DNA from: Kiritimatiellota bacterium
Lineage (GTDB): Bacteria > Verrucomicrobiota > Kiritimatiellia > JAAZAB01
Reading direction: 5' to 3'
NCBI GenBank assembly: GCA_026398415.1
Contig: JAPLSY010000078.1
Coordinates: forward strand, 33,904 to 97,903
DNA length: 64,000 nt
The notes under the pieces were generated by a model. The model had not been told where the DNA came from. It ran no database searches and saw only the letters and a list, made by a program, of their open reading frames with translations. The translations under genes were made by a program, and so were the position numbers. Positions 46,330-54,156 of this stretch are shown one piece after another (the first letter of the stretch is position 1; each line of letters begins with the position of its first letter).

Positions 46330-48339
46330 TTACTTCTTCCCCTTTGGTTCGTTTTCTTCCAGGGGCTTGATCACCAGGTTTGTGGTAGTTTGGAACGCAG
46401 TTTTTGACTTGATCATATCGGTCAAGGCCCGCGCGCTGGCGGCATTGGTGGCCACGTGCGGCGTCACAAAGATCAGCAGGTTGGTTCGTTCAACGGTTTC
46501 CGTCTTGGTGTGGAACAGCCAACCCAGCAAGGGGATCGAACCAAGGAAGGGAATTTTACGGTCGTTCTGGACGGTATCTTCGCGCATCAGGCCGCTGATT
46601 ACAATGGTGTCGCCATCCGGTACGGTCAAAGTCGTGGTAACCTCCCGTTTGGCAATCGTGGGTGTAAAAGGCTTGCCCTCGGTGGATTTTTCCAGGATGG
46701 CCTCGATGCTCGGGTTAAGCTTCATCAGCACTTCGCGATTGGGATTGATGTGTGGCGTGACGGCCAGCTTGATGCCGACATCCACGCGATCGATGTTTTC
46801 AATATAATCGCGGGCCGTGCCGGCCCCGGCCGAGACCGTGGATTTCAGAATGGGAATGTTCTTGCCGATCGTGACGTTGGCCGGCTGGTTATTCTGGGTC
46901 CAGAGCGGAATGTTGGAGAGAATCTTGAATTTGCCCTTCTGCTGGATGGCGATAATATTGATCAGCGCCGGGAAACGGGGCACCACGGTCCCGTCGGCTT
47001 TCGTATAACTGCCTTGGGCCAGACCAAAGGTCAGGCCGCTGGGCACCAAGCCGAGGGCAATCTGATCCATCAGTGTATCGTCACCTTCGGCGGTGCGCAT
47101 ACCACCCACGGCCACGGTGGAGCCCTCGGAAGGATTGCCACCGGCCAGGAACTCGGCCCCCAGGGCGCTGCCGTCATTCAAAGTCAATTCGGCGATCATG
47201 ACCTCCACGAGGACCTGTTGCGGGGGCTGGTCCAACTGTTCGATCAGCTCCTTGACCATCTTGAAATCTTCCGGGGCGGCATCCACCAGCAGGGCATTGT
47301 TGCCCAGGCTGGACTCGATGGAAATTTTCTGATTTTGTGGTTTTTCGACGCGCTTGGAAATGAGGGCCGTCAAACTCTTGGCGGCTTCGTCGGAGGGTAG
47401 ATATTTAAGAAAGATGGCCTGCAGATGACCATAGCCGCTCCGCGGCTCGGTATCCATTGCGGTAATGATCCGTTTCAACTCGGCAATCTGTCCGGGGGTG
47501 CCGACCAGGATCAGGCTGTTGGAGTGGGGTGACGCCACGACCACGGCATCGCTGGGGAGTGCCACGGCCGTTCCCTCCGTGGGCTTTGGCAGTCGTTGGC
47601 GCAGTTGTTCACCCTGCGTCTCCTGCTTGCTTCCGGCACTGGTCATGGCCAGGTTCAGCTCGGCGGCGATGCCGGCGGCATCGGCAAACCGCAGGACATA
47701 AATCTCCGTCGTGCGCGCCATGCCGGGCTTGTCGATCTGCAAGATGATTTGTTCGATGCGGCGGATGCTCGCGGCGGTGTCCGTGATGACCAGGTGGTTG
47801 GTTGTCTCCAGGACGCCCATGGCCCCGCTCTTGCCCTGGTCCACCATGGGTTCGAGCAGGCGGCGCACTTCCGCGGCGCGCAGGTTGTTGATGTGAATCA
47901 CCTTGGTGATCACGCCGTCGGCGGGCACTTGCTCGCTTTCGCCCATGACCGGTGCAATGGGGGTGGTGCGCTTTTCGCGCACCACGATCCGGCTAATGCC
48001 TTCGCGCTCCACAACGGCACAACCCGAAGCCTCCAGGATGGAAATAAAAAGGGGATACACTTCGCTGAGGGGAATTTGCGGCGGTGTTACGACCGTGACT
48101 TTGCCGTCAATCTCCTTGTCAATCACGAACCGCTTACCGGTGAGGTCGCCGACCAGCTTGACCAGGAAGCGGATATCCACCTGGTCAAAGTTAAAGTTCA
48201 CGAAAGCGCCGGTAGTCTGGCCGACCGTTTGGGCCTTTACCTCCTGCTGGGTGTCTGCCTGGGCAAATACGGCCAAACGTTCCGGCACGGCCAGCAGCAT
48301 CATTGCTGCCATGTAGATAAATGTTATTCGTTTGTTCAT
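46330..48339 (-). CDS. gspD: Type II secretion system secretin GspD
   Basis: The 669-aa product has an N-terminal signal peptide (MNKRITFIYMAAMMLLAVPE). The N0 domain (VNFNFDQVDIRFLVKLVGDL) is followed by N1-N3 repeats (TKVIHINNLRAAEVRRLLEP, LRFADAAGIAAELN, IFLKYLPSDEAAKSL). The secretin domain has VLVEVMIAELTLNDGSALG, VPDGDTIVISGLM, VPFLGSIPLLGWLF-like KIPFLGSIPLLGWLFH, and NLLIFVTPHV. It is the outer-membrane channel. It may also have to serve the Tad pilus, since no other secretin is in the window. Confidence 0.95.
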   Translation of the reverse strand: MNKRITFIYMAAMMLLAVPERLAVFAQADTQQEVKAQTVGQTTGAFVNFNFDQVDIRFLVKLVGDLTGKRFVIDKEIDGKVTVVTPPQIPLSEVYPLFISILEASGCAVVEREGISRIVVREKRTTPIAPVMGESEQVPADGVITKVIHINNLRAAEVRRLLEPMVDQGKSGAMGVLETTNHLVITDTAASIRRIEQIILQIDKPGMARTTEIYVLRFADAAGIAAELNLAMTSAGSKQETQGEQLRQRLPKPTEGTAVALPSDAVVVASPHSNSLILVGTPGQIAELKRIITAMDTEPRSGYGHLQAIFLKYLPSDEAAKSLTALISKRVEKPQNQKISIESSLGNNALLVDAAPEDFKMVKELIEQLDQPPQQVLVEVMIAELTLNDGSALGAEFLAGGNPSEGSTVAVGGMRTAEGDDTLMDQIALGLVPSGLTFGLAQGSYTKADGTVVPRFPALINIIAIQQKGKFKILSNIPLWTQNNQPANVTIGKNIPILKSTVSAGAGTARDYIENIDRVDVGIKLAVTPHINPNREVLMKLNPSIEAILEKSTEGKPFTPTIAKREVTTTLTVPDGDTIVISGLMREDTVQNDRKIPFLGSIPLLGWLFHTKTETVERTNLLIFVTPHVATNAASARALTDMIKSKTAFQTTTNLVIKPLEENEPKGKK

Positions 48340-48399
48340 CCTGTTTCCGCCATCCGTCGCGTGCCAGGGCGTAGCCCTTAGGCGAAGCCTGGTCCGTCC

Positions 48400-49173
48400 T
48401 CAGCGTGCAATACCGCGTTCCGACTCCGATACAAATGCGATCAGGTGATTGAGTTCCGGGCAGAGAGTCAGCTCTGTCTTCATTTTTTCAAGGGCCGCGC
48501 GGGTGGTCAGGTTTTCCCGATAAAGGATACGACAGGCCTCTTTCAGGGTGCGGCGGACTGATTCCGTAACGTTATGCCTCTGCAGACCAATGGTGTTGAG
48601 GCCGTGAATGGTGGCCGGATTGCCGTCCGCCATCATAAAAGGTGGAATATCCTGGGTAGCCTTCGCGCAGGCGCCGACCATACACAGTTTCCCAATTCTT
48701 ACAAACTGATGCACACCGCCCATGCCTCCAAAAACAGCGTCATCTTCCACAATCACGTGGCCGGCCAGATTGGTTGCATTAGACATGATGACGTTATTGC
48801 CGACAAGGCATTGATGGGCCACATGGCAATAGGCACAGATGTGACAACCGGACCCGACCCGGGTTACGTCCCCCTCGTTGGTGCCGGAGTTGACGGTGAC
48901 ATACTCGCGCAGGGTGGTATGGTCGCCGATTTCAACGAACGTGACGGCGCCTTTGTATTTCAAATCCTGGGTCTGGGTGCCGATGCTGGCAAACGGGAAG
49001 ACTGTACAGCCTTCGCCGATCGTCGTCCAGCCGTCCAGGAAAACGTGCGGCATGATACGCGTCGCGCGCCCGATTTTAACGTGCGCGCCGACGATGCTGT
49101 AGGCGCCGATTTCCACACCTTCATCAAGTTCGGCGCCGGGGTCCACGATAGCGGTGGGATGAATGGTCGGCAT
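48400..49173 (-). CDS. lpxA: UDP-N-acetylglucosamine acyltransferase
   Basis: This is the first committed step of lipid A synthesis, transferring a 3-hydroxyacyl chain from ACP to UDP-GlcNAc. The start ATG 49173 precedes IHPTAIVDPGAELDEGVEIG, and the product is 257 aa. The left-handed beta-helix hexapeptide repeats run through about residue 190. The catalytic His region reads NSGTNEGDVTRVG and HVAHQCLVGN, followed by GHVIVEDDAVFGG and QFVRIG. The C-terminal helical part is present. It shows that the cell has an outer membrane with lipid A. Confidence 0.95.
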   Translation of the reverse strand: MPTIHPTAIVDPGAELDEGVEIGAYSIVGAHVKIGRATRIMPHVFLDGWTTIGEGCTVFPFASIGTQTQDLKYKGAVTFVEIGDHTTLREYVTVNSGTNEGDVTRVGSGCHICAYCHVAHQCLVGNNVIMSNATNLAGHVIVEDDAVFGGMGGVHQFVRIGKLCMVGACAKATQDIPPFMMADGNPATIHGLNTIGLQRHNVTESVRRTLKEACRILYRENLTTRAALEKMKTELTLCPELNHLIAFVSESERGIAR

Positions 49174-49337
49174 AGTTACACTTTCTGGTCCGTCAACATG
49201 AATAACAGGTCCGCTTCGGACACCAATATTTATACACCTAAGCGCGGGGTTCGCCAACTGATAAATTTTCACTATGTGCGGTTCTGGTCATTATGACATG
49301 TGATTAAGACCCTCCTGTGCCAAGGCGCTGCAGAGGA

Positions 49338-49369
49338 CCTGCCCTGAGCAAGCAGAGCGCGTCGAAGGG
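49338..49369. repeat. Inverted copy of the CCCTTCGAC...CTCAGGG element
   Basis: CCTGCCCTGAG (49338-49348) and GTCGAAGGG (49361-49369) flank a 12-nt insert. On the opposite strand this reads CCCTTCGAC...CTCAGGGCAGG, as at 39986-40009. It lies in the 372-bp spacer 49174-49545, which has no supported gene. Confidence 0.6.
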
Positions 49370-49385
49370 CGGAAGGGGAGGGATT
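49366..49385. repeat. 20-bp direct repeat of the tRNA-Ser 3' end
   Basis: 49366-49385 is identical to 49542-49561, the acceptor and T-arm end of the tRNA-Ser gene. The two copies are 176 bp apart and the identity stops sharply on both sides. It is an attachment-site-like duplication or a partial tRNA copy. Confidence 0.75.
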
Positions 49386-49545
49386 GCGGCGAGCATCGCT
49401 CGATGCTCTTGCCCCTGCGGGGGCTGTCGCTTCACTCCAGCCATTCCTGCCGCCTTCCGGCGGCGGCAGTAAACGAACCCCGGTGCCCGGGGGTTCTCAT
49501 CCCTTGTAAAAAGCCTGCCCTCCGAAGCGCTCAGGCGGAGGAGGG

Positions 49546-49630
49546 CGGAAGGGGAGGGATTCGAACCCCCGGAGCCTTGCGGCTCGCCGGTTTTCAAGAC
49601 CGGTGCTATAGTCCACTCAGCCACCCTTCC
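49546..49630 (-). tRNA. tRNA-Ser, anticodon UGA
   Basis: The minus strand starts GGAAGGGTGGCTGAGTGGAC at 49630. The 7-bp acceptor stem pairs GGAAGGG with CCCTTCC, with discriminator G. The anticodon loop CTTGAAA gives UGA. The long class II variable arm (CGAGCCGCAAGGCTCCG) and the T arm GGGGGTTCGAATCCC fit tRNA-Ser, 85 nt. CCA is not encoded. Confidence 0.97.
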
Positions 49631-49722
49631 AAATAGGAGCGCACTGTCATTAAAATACGGTATGCCGGGCGTATATTCAAACAGATATTACTTGGTTGAT
49701 CCGCTCGATGACATTATAGGTT

Positions 49723-49748
49723 CCCTGGCCGAGCTCCCTGGCCGAGCT
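49723..49748. repeat. 13-bp tandem duplication
   Basis: CCCTGGCCGAGCT occurs twice in tandem (49723-49735, 49736-49748) in the spacer upstream of the PurF-like gene promoter. Confidence 0.8.
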
Positions 49749-49785
49749 TGGGCAGGCGGGCAGGCCTTGCCCGTTGTCAAAGATC

Positions 49786-49813
49786 TTGACGCGCAACCTT
49801 AATGCTCTATTAT
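49786..49813 (+). promoter_or_regulatory. Promoter of the PurF-like gene
   Basis: TTGACG (49786-49791), 16 bp, TATTAT (49808-49813). Transcription would start near 49820, exactly at the base of the first stem of the leader RNA. Confidence 0.65.
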
Positions 49814-49819
49814 GCGCAT

Positions 49820-49934
49820 CGGTCAGTCTGCCTGTAATGTTATGCAAAGCGTTGCAGGCGGGCCGACCAGCCCCGACTCTCCGAAAGGTCGGGGCGGATT
49901 CGCAAACATCCGATACAGGCAGGAGGAAAATGTT
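49820..49934 (+). promoter_or_regulatory. Structured 5' leader RNA with possible Shine-Dalgarno sequestration
   Basis: GGTC (49821-49824) can pair with GACC (49865-49868), enclosing a 12-bp hairpin (49830-49841 with 49848-49859, three G-U pairs). A 7-bp GC stem follows (49871-49877 with 49888-49894). CTGCCTGTA (49828-49836) is also perfectly complementary to TACAGGCAG (49914-49922), which overlaps the Shine-Dalgarno AGGAGG (49921-49926). The two pairings of 49828-49836 are mutually exclusive, which resembles a translational switch. No known riboswitch class was recognised. Confidence 0.5.
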
Positions 49935-51338
49935 ATGGGTGGCTTTTTCGGCGTAGTTTCCAAATCCGATTGTGTCAACGATCTTTTTTTCGGAACCGAT
50001 TATCACTCCCATATGGGCACGCGACGCGGCGGGTTGGCCGTGCGCAATGCCGACGGTTTTACGCGTTTTATTCATGACATTACCAACGCCCAGTTCCGGT
50101 CCAAATTCGAAACCGATATCACCAGGATGCACGGGGCCAGCGGTATCGGCGCCCTCAGCGATCATGAGGATCAGCCGCTCATTATTGCTTCCCACCTGGG
50201 CGTTTATGCCATCGTAACGGTCGGCAAAGTACTGAATGCCGAGGCATTGACCCAGCAGGCCTTTCATGAACGTTCCGTTCATTTTGCCGAGTTGGGTGCC
50301 AATGAAATTAATTCAACCGAACTCGTGGCCATGCTGATCAACCAGGGCGAGACTTTTCTGGATGGTATTCGCCTCGCGCTGGAGACTATTGAGGGATCCT
50401 GTTCCCTGTTGCTCCTTACCCAGGACGGCATTTATGCGGCACGCGATCGGCTGGGCCGCACACCTGTCATCGTGGGAGAAAAGGCGGATGCCCGCGCCGT
50501 AACCCTGGAAACCTGCGCGTTTCCCAACCTGGGATATGAAGTTAATAAGATCCTGGGGCCGGGTGAAATTGTCCGGATCACCGCCGAGAGTGTCGAGACT
50601 ATCCAGCCACCCGGCCAGCGCCTGCAGATCTGTTCGTTCCTGTGGGTGTATTACGGCTATCCGGCATCCAGTTACGAAGGCATCAACACGGAGCAGGTCC
50701 GCAACCGGTGCGGGGCCTGCCTGGCGCGGTGCGATACCGTAAAGCCCGATTACGTTGCCAGTGTGCCGGATTCCGGCACCGGCCATGCACTGGGATATGC
50801 CAACGAGGCCAAGATTCCGTATTGCCGTCCATTTGTCAAATATACGCCCACCTGGCCGCGCAGTTTCATGCCCCAGGATCAGTCGGTCCGCGACCTGGTG
50901 GCGCGGATGAAACTGATTCCGATCAAGGACCTGATCCAGGGCCAGCGCCTGCTGTTTTGCGAGGATTCCATCGTACGCGGCACCCAGCTCAAAGATACCA
51001 TCCAGCGATTGTATGACTGCGGTGCGCGCGAGGTGCACATGCGCCCCGCCTGCCCACCGCTGATCTACGGCTGCAAGTTTTTGAATTTCTCGCGTTCACG
51101 TTCCGAACAGGATCTGGCCGCCCGCAAAGCCATTACGGAATTGGAAGGGCATGCGGAACACTGCGAGTTGAAGGAATATGCGATTGCGGATTCGCCGAAA
51201 TATGTCGCCATGGTCGAGCGTATCCGGCTCCGCCTGGGACTGACCTCCTTGAAGTATCAGACGTTAGACGACCTGGTGGCGGCCATCGGCCTGCCCAAGG
51301 AAAAATTGTGTACCTACTGCTGGGACGGCGTGGAATAA
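49935..51338 (+). CDS. PurF-like amidophosphoribosyltransferase paralogue without catalytic Cys
   Basis: The start ATG 49935 follows AGGAGG at an 8-nt spacing, giving 467 aa. The N-terminal Ntn-hydrolase glutaminase domain begins MGGFFGVVSKSDC. The Cys that should follow the initiator (normally CG-x-x-G) is Gly. HMGTRRGG and GIGALSDH are retained. The PRTase domain has CEDSIVRGTQLKDT (Asp344 region) in place of DDSIVRGTT. Cys residues of a likely Fe-S cluster remain (CPPLIYGCKF and C-terminal CTYCWDG). It may use ammonia, use a different nucleophile, or have another role. The gene stands alone. Confidence 0.85.
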   Translation: MGGFFGVVSKSDCVNDLFFGTDYHSHMGTRRGGLAVRNADGFTRFIHDITNAQFRSKFETDITRMHGASGIGALSDHEDQPLIIASHLGVYAIVTVGKVLNAEALTQQAFHERSVHFAELGANEINSTELVAMLINQGETFLDGIRLALETIEGSCSLLLLTQDGIYAARDRLGRTPVIVGEKADARAVTLETCAFPNLGYEVNKILGPGEIVRITAESVETIQPPGQRLQICSFLWVYYGYPASSYEGINTEQVRNRCGACLARCDTVKPDYVASVPDSGTGHALGYANEAKIPYCRPFVKYTPTWPRSFMPQDQSVRDLVARMKLIPIKDLIQGQRLLFCEDSIVRGTQLKDTIQRLYDCGAREVHMRPACPPLIYGCKFLNFSRSRSEQDLAARKAITELEGHAEHCELKEYAIADSPKYVAMVERIRLRLGLTSLKYQTLDDLVAAIGLPKEKLCTYCWDGVE

Positions 51339-51382
51339 CCATCACAGGCTGGCGATAGCCGGCACCCGGTTCGGATTCTTAT

Positions 51383-51436
51383 TCACACGGAGCCACAAAG
51401 CCACGAAACTCTCTGTGCCTTAGTGTCTTTGTGTGA
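51383..51436. repeat. 8-9-bp-period inverted repeat (CACAGAG family) at a convergent gene end
   Basis: 51383-51407 (TCACACGGAGCCACAAAGCC and on) is an imperfect inverse (about 18 of 26) of 51411-51436 (TCTCTGTGCC-type). It sits between the convergent PurF-like and AGE-epimerase genes, as the element at 1763-1836 sits between atpC and its convergent neighbour. Confidence 0.7.
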
Positions 51437-51456
51437 TGATAAGCGCCGGTTAAAGG

Positions 51457-52647
51457 TTACGGCTTGGCGGCATTTGCGGCCATAACTTCCAGCAGTTTCC
51501 AGCATTTAAAATACATACGGGGCAGGTGAAAGAGGCCCGCCCAGCGGTTGCCCTTGGCCTGGTTGGCGACCGTGCCGTCGCGGTGCAGGTATTTGAACCA
51601 TTCACCGTATTGGCGATCGGGAAAATGGGCGAAGGCCCAGGCATGCAGGCGCTCGAACCAGTCGGCATAGTCCTGCCGGCCGGTCAGGTGGTAAGCCAGC
51701 AGGCAGGCATAAATCGCCTCGTTGTGCGGCCACCAGAGCTTCATATCATGCTCGTACTGGTCGCACGGTCGGCCTTCGATATCCACGAAGTAAAGCAACC
51801 CGCCGTATTCCTTGTCCCAGCCCCAGGCCAGCGACCAGTCCAGGATGCGGCAGGCCTGTTCCAGCAGAACCGGTTTCCGACAATGACGATATTCTTCCAT
51901 GATGAACCAAGCCGTTTCAATCGCGTGCCCCGCATTCACACAGCGGCCTTCGGGGCTGTTCAGGAATTCCCCGCGCGGTCCAACCGTTTCCAGCAGGGCC
52001 TTTTTTTCGGGATGCATAAATTCCTCGAAAATTGACGCCAAGCTTGCGTTCATGACCTCGGCATACAACGGATCGTCGCCCGTCTTGCGCAACAGTTGGG
52101 TCGTGGCGATGAGAATCATCGCCAGGGCGTGTCCCTTGGAGGCGCGGGTCTCGGGAATGACCTTGGGCGGGAGCAGGTGGGGATTGCGGACATAGTTAAT
52201 CAAGAGCCGATACAATTCCCGGGCTTGCTCTATCCGCCGTTGATCGTTCGCGGCCCGGCCGTATTCAGCGAACGCAATCACGCCAAAGTTTTCCGAGAAA
52301 ATGTAGCGGCGTTTGCGCAGGGGACGCCCCTCACGGGTAACTTCAAAAAACATTCGGCCATCCGTGTCAAAACAGTGTTTTTCAATAAACTCAATGCCCT
52401 GCCGGGACATTGCCAGCCATTCGGGACATCGCTCCACATCGTTATAGAGCAGGGCAAACATCCATGCGATTCGGCCCTGGACCCAGACGGATTTATCCGT
52501 GTGATACACTGATCCGTCGCGGTCGAGATAATGGAAATAGCCGCCGTATTCCGCGTCCCGGGCATGGGCCATCCAAAACGGGATCATATCCTTCAGCAGT
52601 CCATCACGATGTATTTGAATTAATTCCTGAATGCGCTGTGCGTTCAT
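51457..52647 (-). CDS. N-acyl-D-glucosamine 2-epimerase (AGE) family protein
   Basis: The start ATG 52647 follows AAGGAG, giving 396 aa. The (alpha/alpha)6 barrel family motifs are RDAEYGGYFHYLDRDG, DKSVWVQGRIAWMFALLYN, NAGHAIETAWFIMEEYR and LWWPHNEAIYACLLAY. These contain the His, Arg and Glu residues used by AGE and cellobiose/mannose epimerases. It may interconvert GlcNAc and ManNAc, or epimerise a free sugar. It is the last gene of a three-gene minus-strand group of exoprotein-like genes. Confidence 0.9.
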   Translation of the reverse strand: MNAQRIQELIQIHRDGLLKDMIPFWMAHARDAEYGGYFHYLDRDGSVYHTDKSVWVQGRIAWMFALLYNDVERCPEWLAMSRQGIEFIEKHCFDTDGRMFFEVTREGRPLRKRRYIFSENFGVIAFAEYGRAANDQRRIEQARELYRLLINYVRNPHLLPPKVIPETRASKGHALAMILIATTQLLRKTGDDPLYAEVMNASLASIFEEFMHPEKKALLETVGPRGEFLNSPEGRCVNAGHAIETAWFIMEEYRHCRKPVLLEQACRILDWSLAWGWDKEYGGLLYFVDIEGRPCDQYEHDMKLWWPHNEAIYACLLAYHLTGRQDYADWFERLHAWAFAHFPDRQYGEWFKYLHRDGTVANQAKGNRWAGLFHLPRMYFKCWKLLEVMAANAAKP

Positions 52648-52743
52648 GGCAAACTCCTTGCTTTGTTTTTTGAACAATGGCACCAGTTTTGGTAACTATT
52701 TAAGCCTCACCGCCGCCAGCACAGGGCGGGTATGGTGGAAGGA

Positions 52744-54132
52744 TTAGTGAATTTTGAACAATGTGCCTCGGCCAAGGAATTCATAGGCGCCGAGATCAAC
52801 GGTTTTGCGAAAATTATCGATGCGCTGTTTGCCGTCCAAGTCCTGCGCGCCCTCCATCCAGTACTGATTTATCCCGGCATTGATGCAGGGCGAATCCAAT
52901 TGCAGGCGGAAATCAGCCGTGGAAACAAACCGCGGATCGTTGGTGATGGTATTGACCTCGGTGGCATAAGTGCCGGGGATTCGCGGCGAGATACAGCAGT
53001 TGGTGAACGTGTTCGGGCCGGCTGACAAGTAATAGTTAGAGTAAGTTCCGCTTCCGCTATTGCCCCATATTATGGTGTTTTCAAACTGTATATCGGTAGC
53101 ACTCCGGATAAATAATCCTCCAGCTCCCAAAGGCGCCGCATTACTGGCAATCGTGCAATTTTGAATTGAAGAATAACCCAAAGCGGCAACGCCGCCCCCA
53201 CTTTCACTTGATGGGCTGTCTGAAGAAACATTATTAGCAACCAAGCAGTTTCTGAGCAAAGCTCTTTGCCCAGAGTTGTTAGAGTATATACGGACACCAC
53301 CACCTGCATAATTTTTGCACGTATTGCCCATGATAAAGGAATTATGACATTCCGAACCAACAACGAATATTCCGCCGACGTAGTCGCGCGAGTAATTGGA
53401 CACAACCCAGCAATTGCTGATTATCGTGCCGGCGGTCCCCAGAGTAGTGTAAATTCCGCCGCCGCTTACTAGGATGCTATTGCCGGAAATTGTGCAATTG
53501 GCAATCCGCCAAGGGCCGCCGCTTTTGACGTAAATGCCACCACCCAATGATCTTGCCGAATTAGCGCTAATCGTGCAATTCCACACGCCACCACTGCCGC
53601 TACCATCCAAAAATATACCACCACCCCCGCGGTTACTGTTAGTACCTAACGCATAGCTGCGCATGATAATGCAGTTAGTCACTATTCCACTCTGTAAATA
53701 GATTGACCCGGCACTGGCGGTGTTGGAATTACCATCGGATTCGCCCCATCCGTTCGTGAGCGTAAAACCGGCCACCTTGGCCCCGTACTTGGTAAGCGTA
53801 AAATGCCGGTTGGTCGTGCCGGGCGCGCAGGCGTCTATAATCGTGTTAGTCGGGTCGTAGATTCCGCCCGGCCCCCAGCTCCGCACCGTGATGGCGGAAC
53901 TGAGGGTTATTTGATTCGTGAGATAATATTTGGCGCTGTTGGTCACATACACCGTATCGTTATCGCCGGCGAGGGCAACCATTGCGATCAGATTTGAGTG
54001 CGCGTCCGTCCACGACGTGCCACCGCCCGTGCCATTTGGGGCCACATAACGATCCACTGCCGATGCCCTAGGCGTCGCCAGGGCCAACCCCAACCCGATC
54101 AGCATCCATTGCAAGTATCGAGTTTTTATCAT
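52744..54132 (-). CDS. Secreted right-handed parallel beta-helix protein
   Basis: The start ATG 54132 opens a signal peptide (YLQWMLIGLGLALATPRASA), giving 462 aa. The mature chain has repeated GGGI-type turns (NRGGGGIFLDGSGSGG, LGGGIYVKSGGP, SGGGIYTT, VGGIFVVG, AGGGVRIYS, GGGVAALG, GAGGLFIRS), each followed by a C/N-rich strand (NCTISANSA, NCLVANNV). This is the pattern of Pmp-like and pectate-lyase-like beta helices. The C-terminus has a DSPCINAGIN-type cap. It is Asn/Ser/Thr-rich and more AT-rich than its neighbours. No catalytic site is recognised. An adhesin or a carbohydrate-active surface protein is possible. Confidence 0.8.
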   Translation of the reverse strand: MIKTRYLQWMLIGLGLALATPRASAVDRYVAPNGTGGGTSWTDAHSNLIAMVALAGDNDTVYVTNSAKYYLTNQITLSSAITVRSWGPGGIYDPTNTIIDACAPGTTNRHFTLTKYGAKVAGFTLTNGWGESDGNSNTASAGSIYLQSGIVTNCIIMRSYALGTNSNRGGGGIFLDGSGSGGVWNCTISANSARSLGGGIYVKSGGPWRIANCTISGNSILVSGGGIYTTLGTAGTIISNCWVVSNYSRDYVGGIFVVGSECHNSFIMGNTCKNYAGGGVRIYSNNSGQRALLRNCLVANNVSSDSPSSESGGGVAALGYSSIQNCTIASNAAPLGAGGLFIRSATDIQFENTIIWGNSGSGTYSNYYLSAGPNTFTNCCISPRIPGTYATEVNTITNDPRFVSTADFRLQLDSPCINAGINQYWMEGAQDLDGKQRIDNFRKTVDLGAYEFLGRGTLFKIH

Positions 54133-54156
54133 GCGCCACACTTTGTTATCGTCGCG

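Noticed and set aside
49366..49385. Second partial tRNA gene
   Set aside because: Only the last 20 bp match. There is no anticodon arm, D arm or 5' end.
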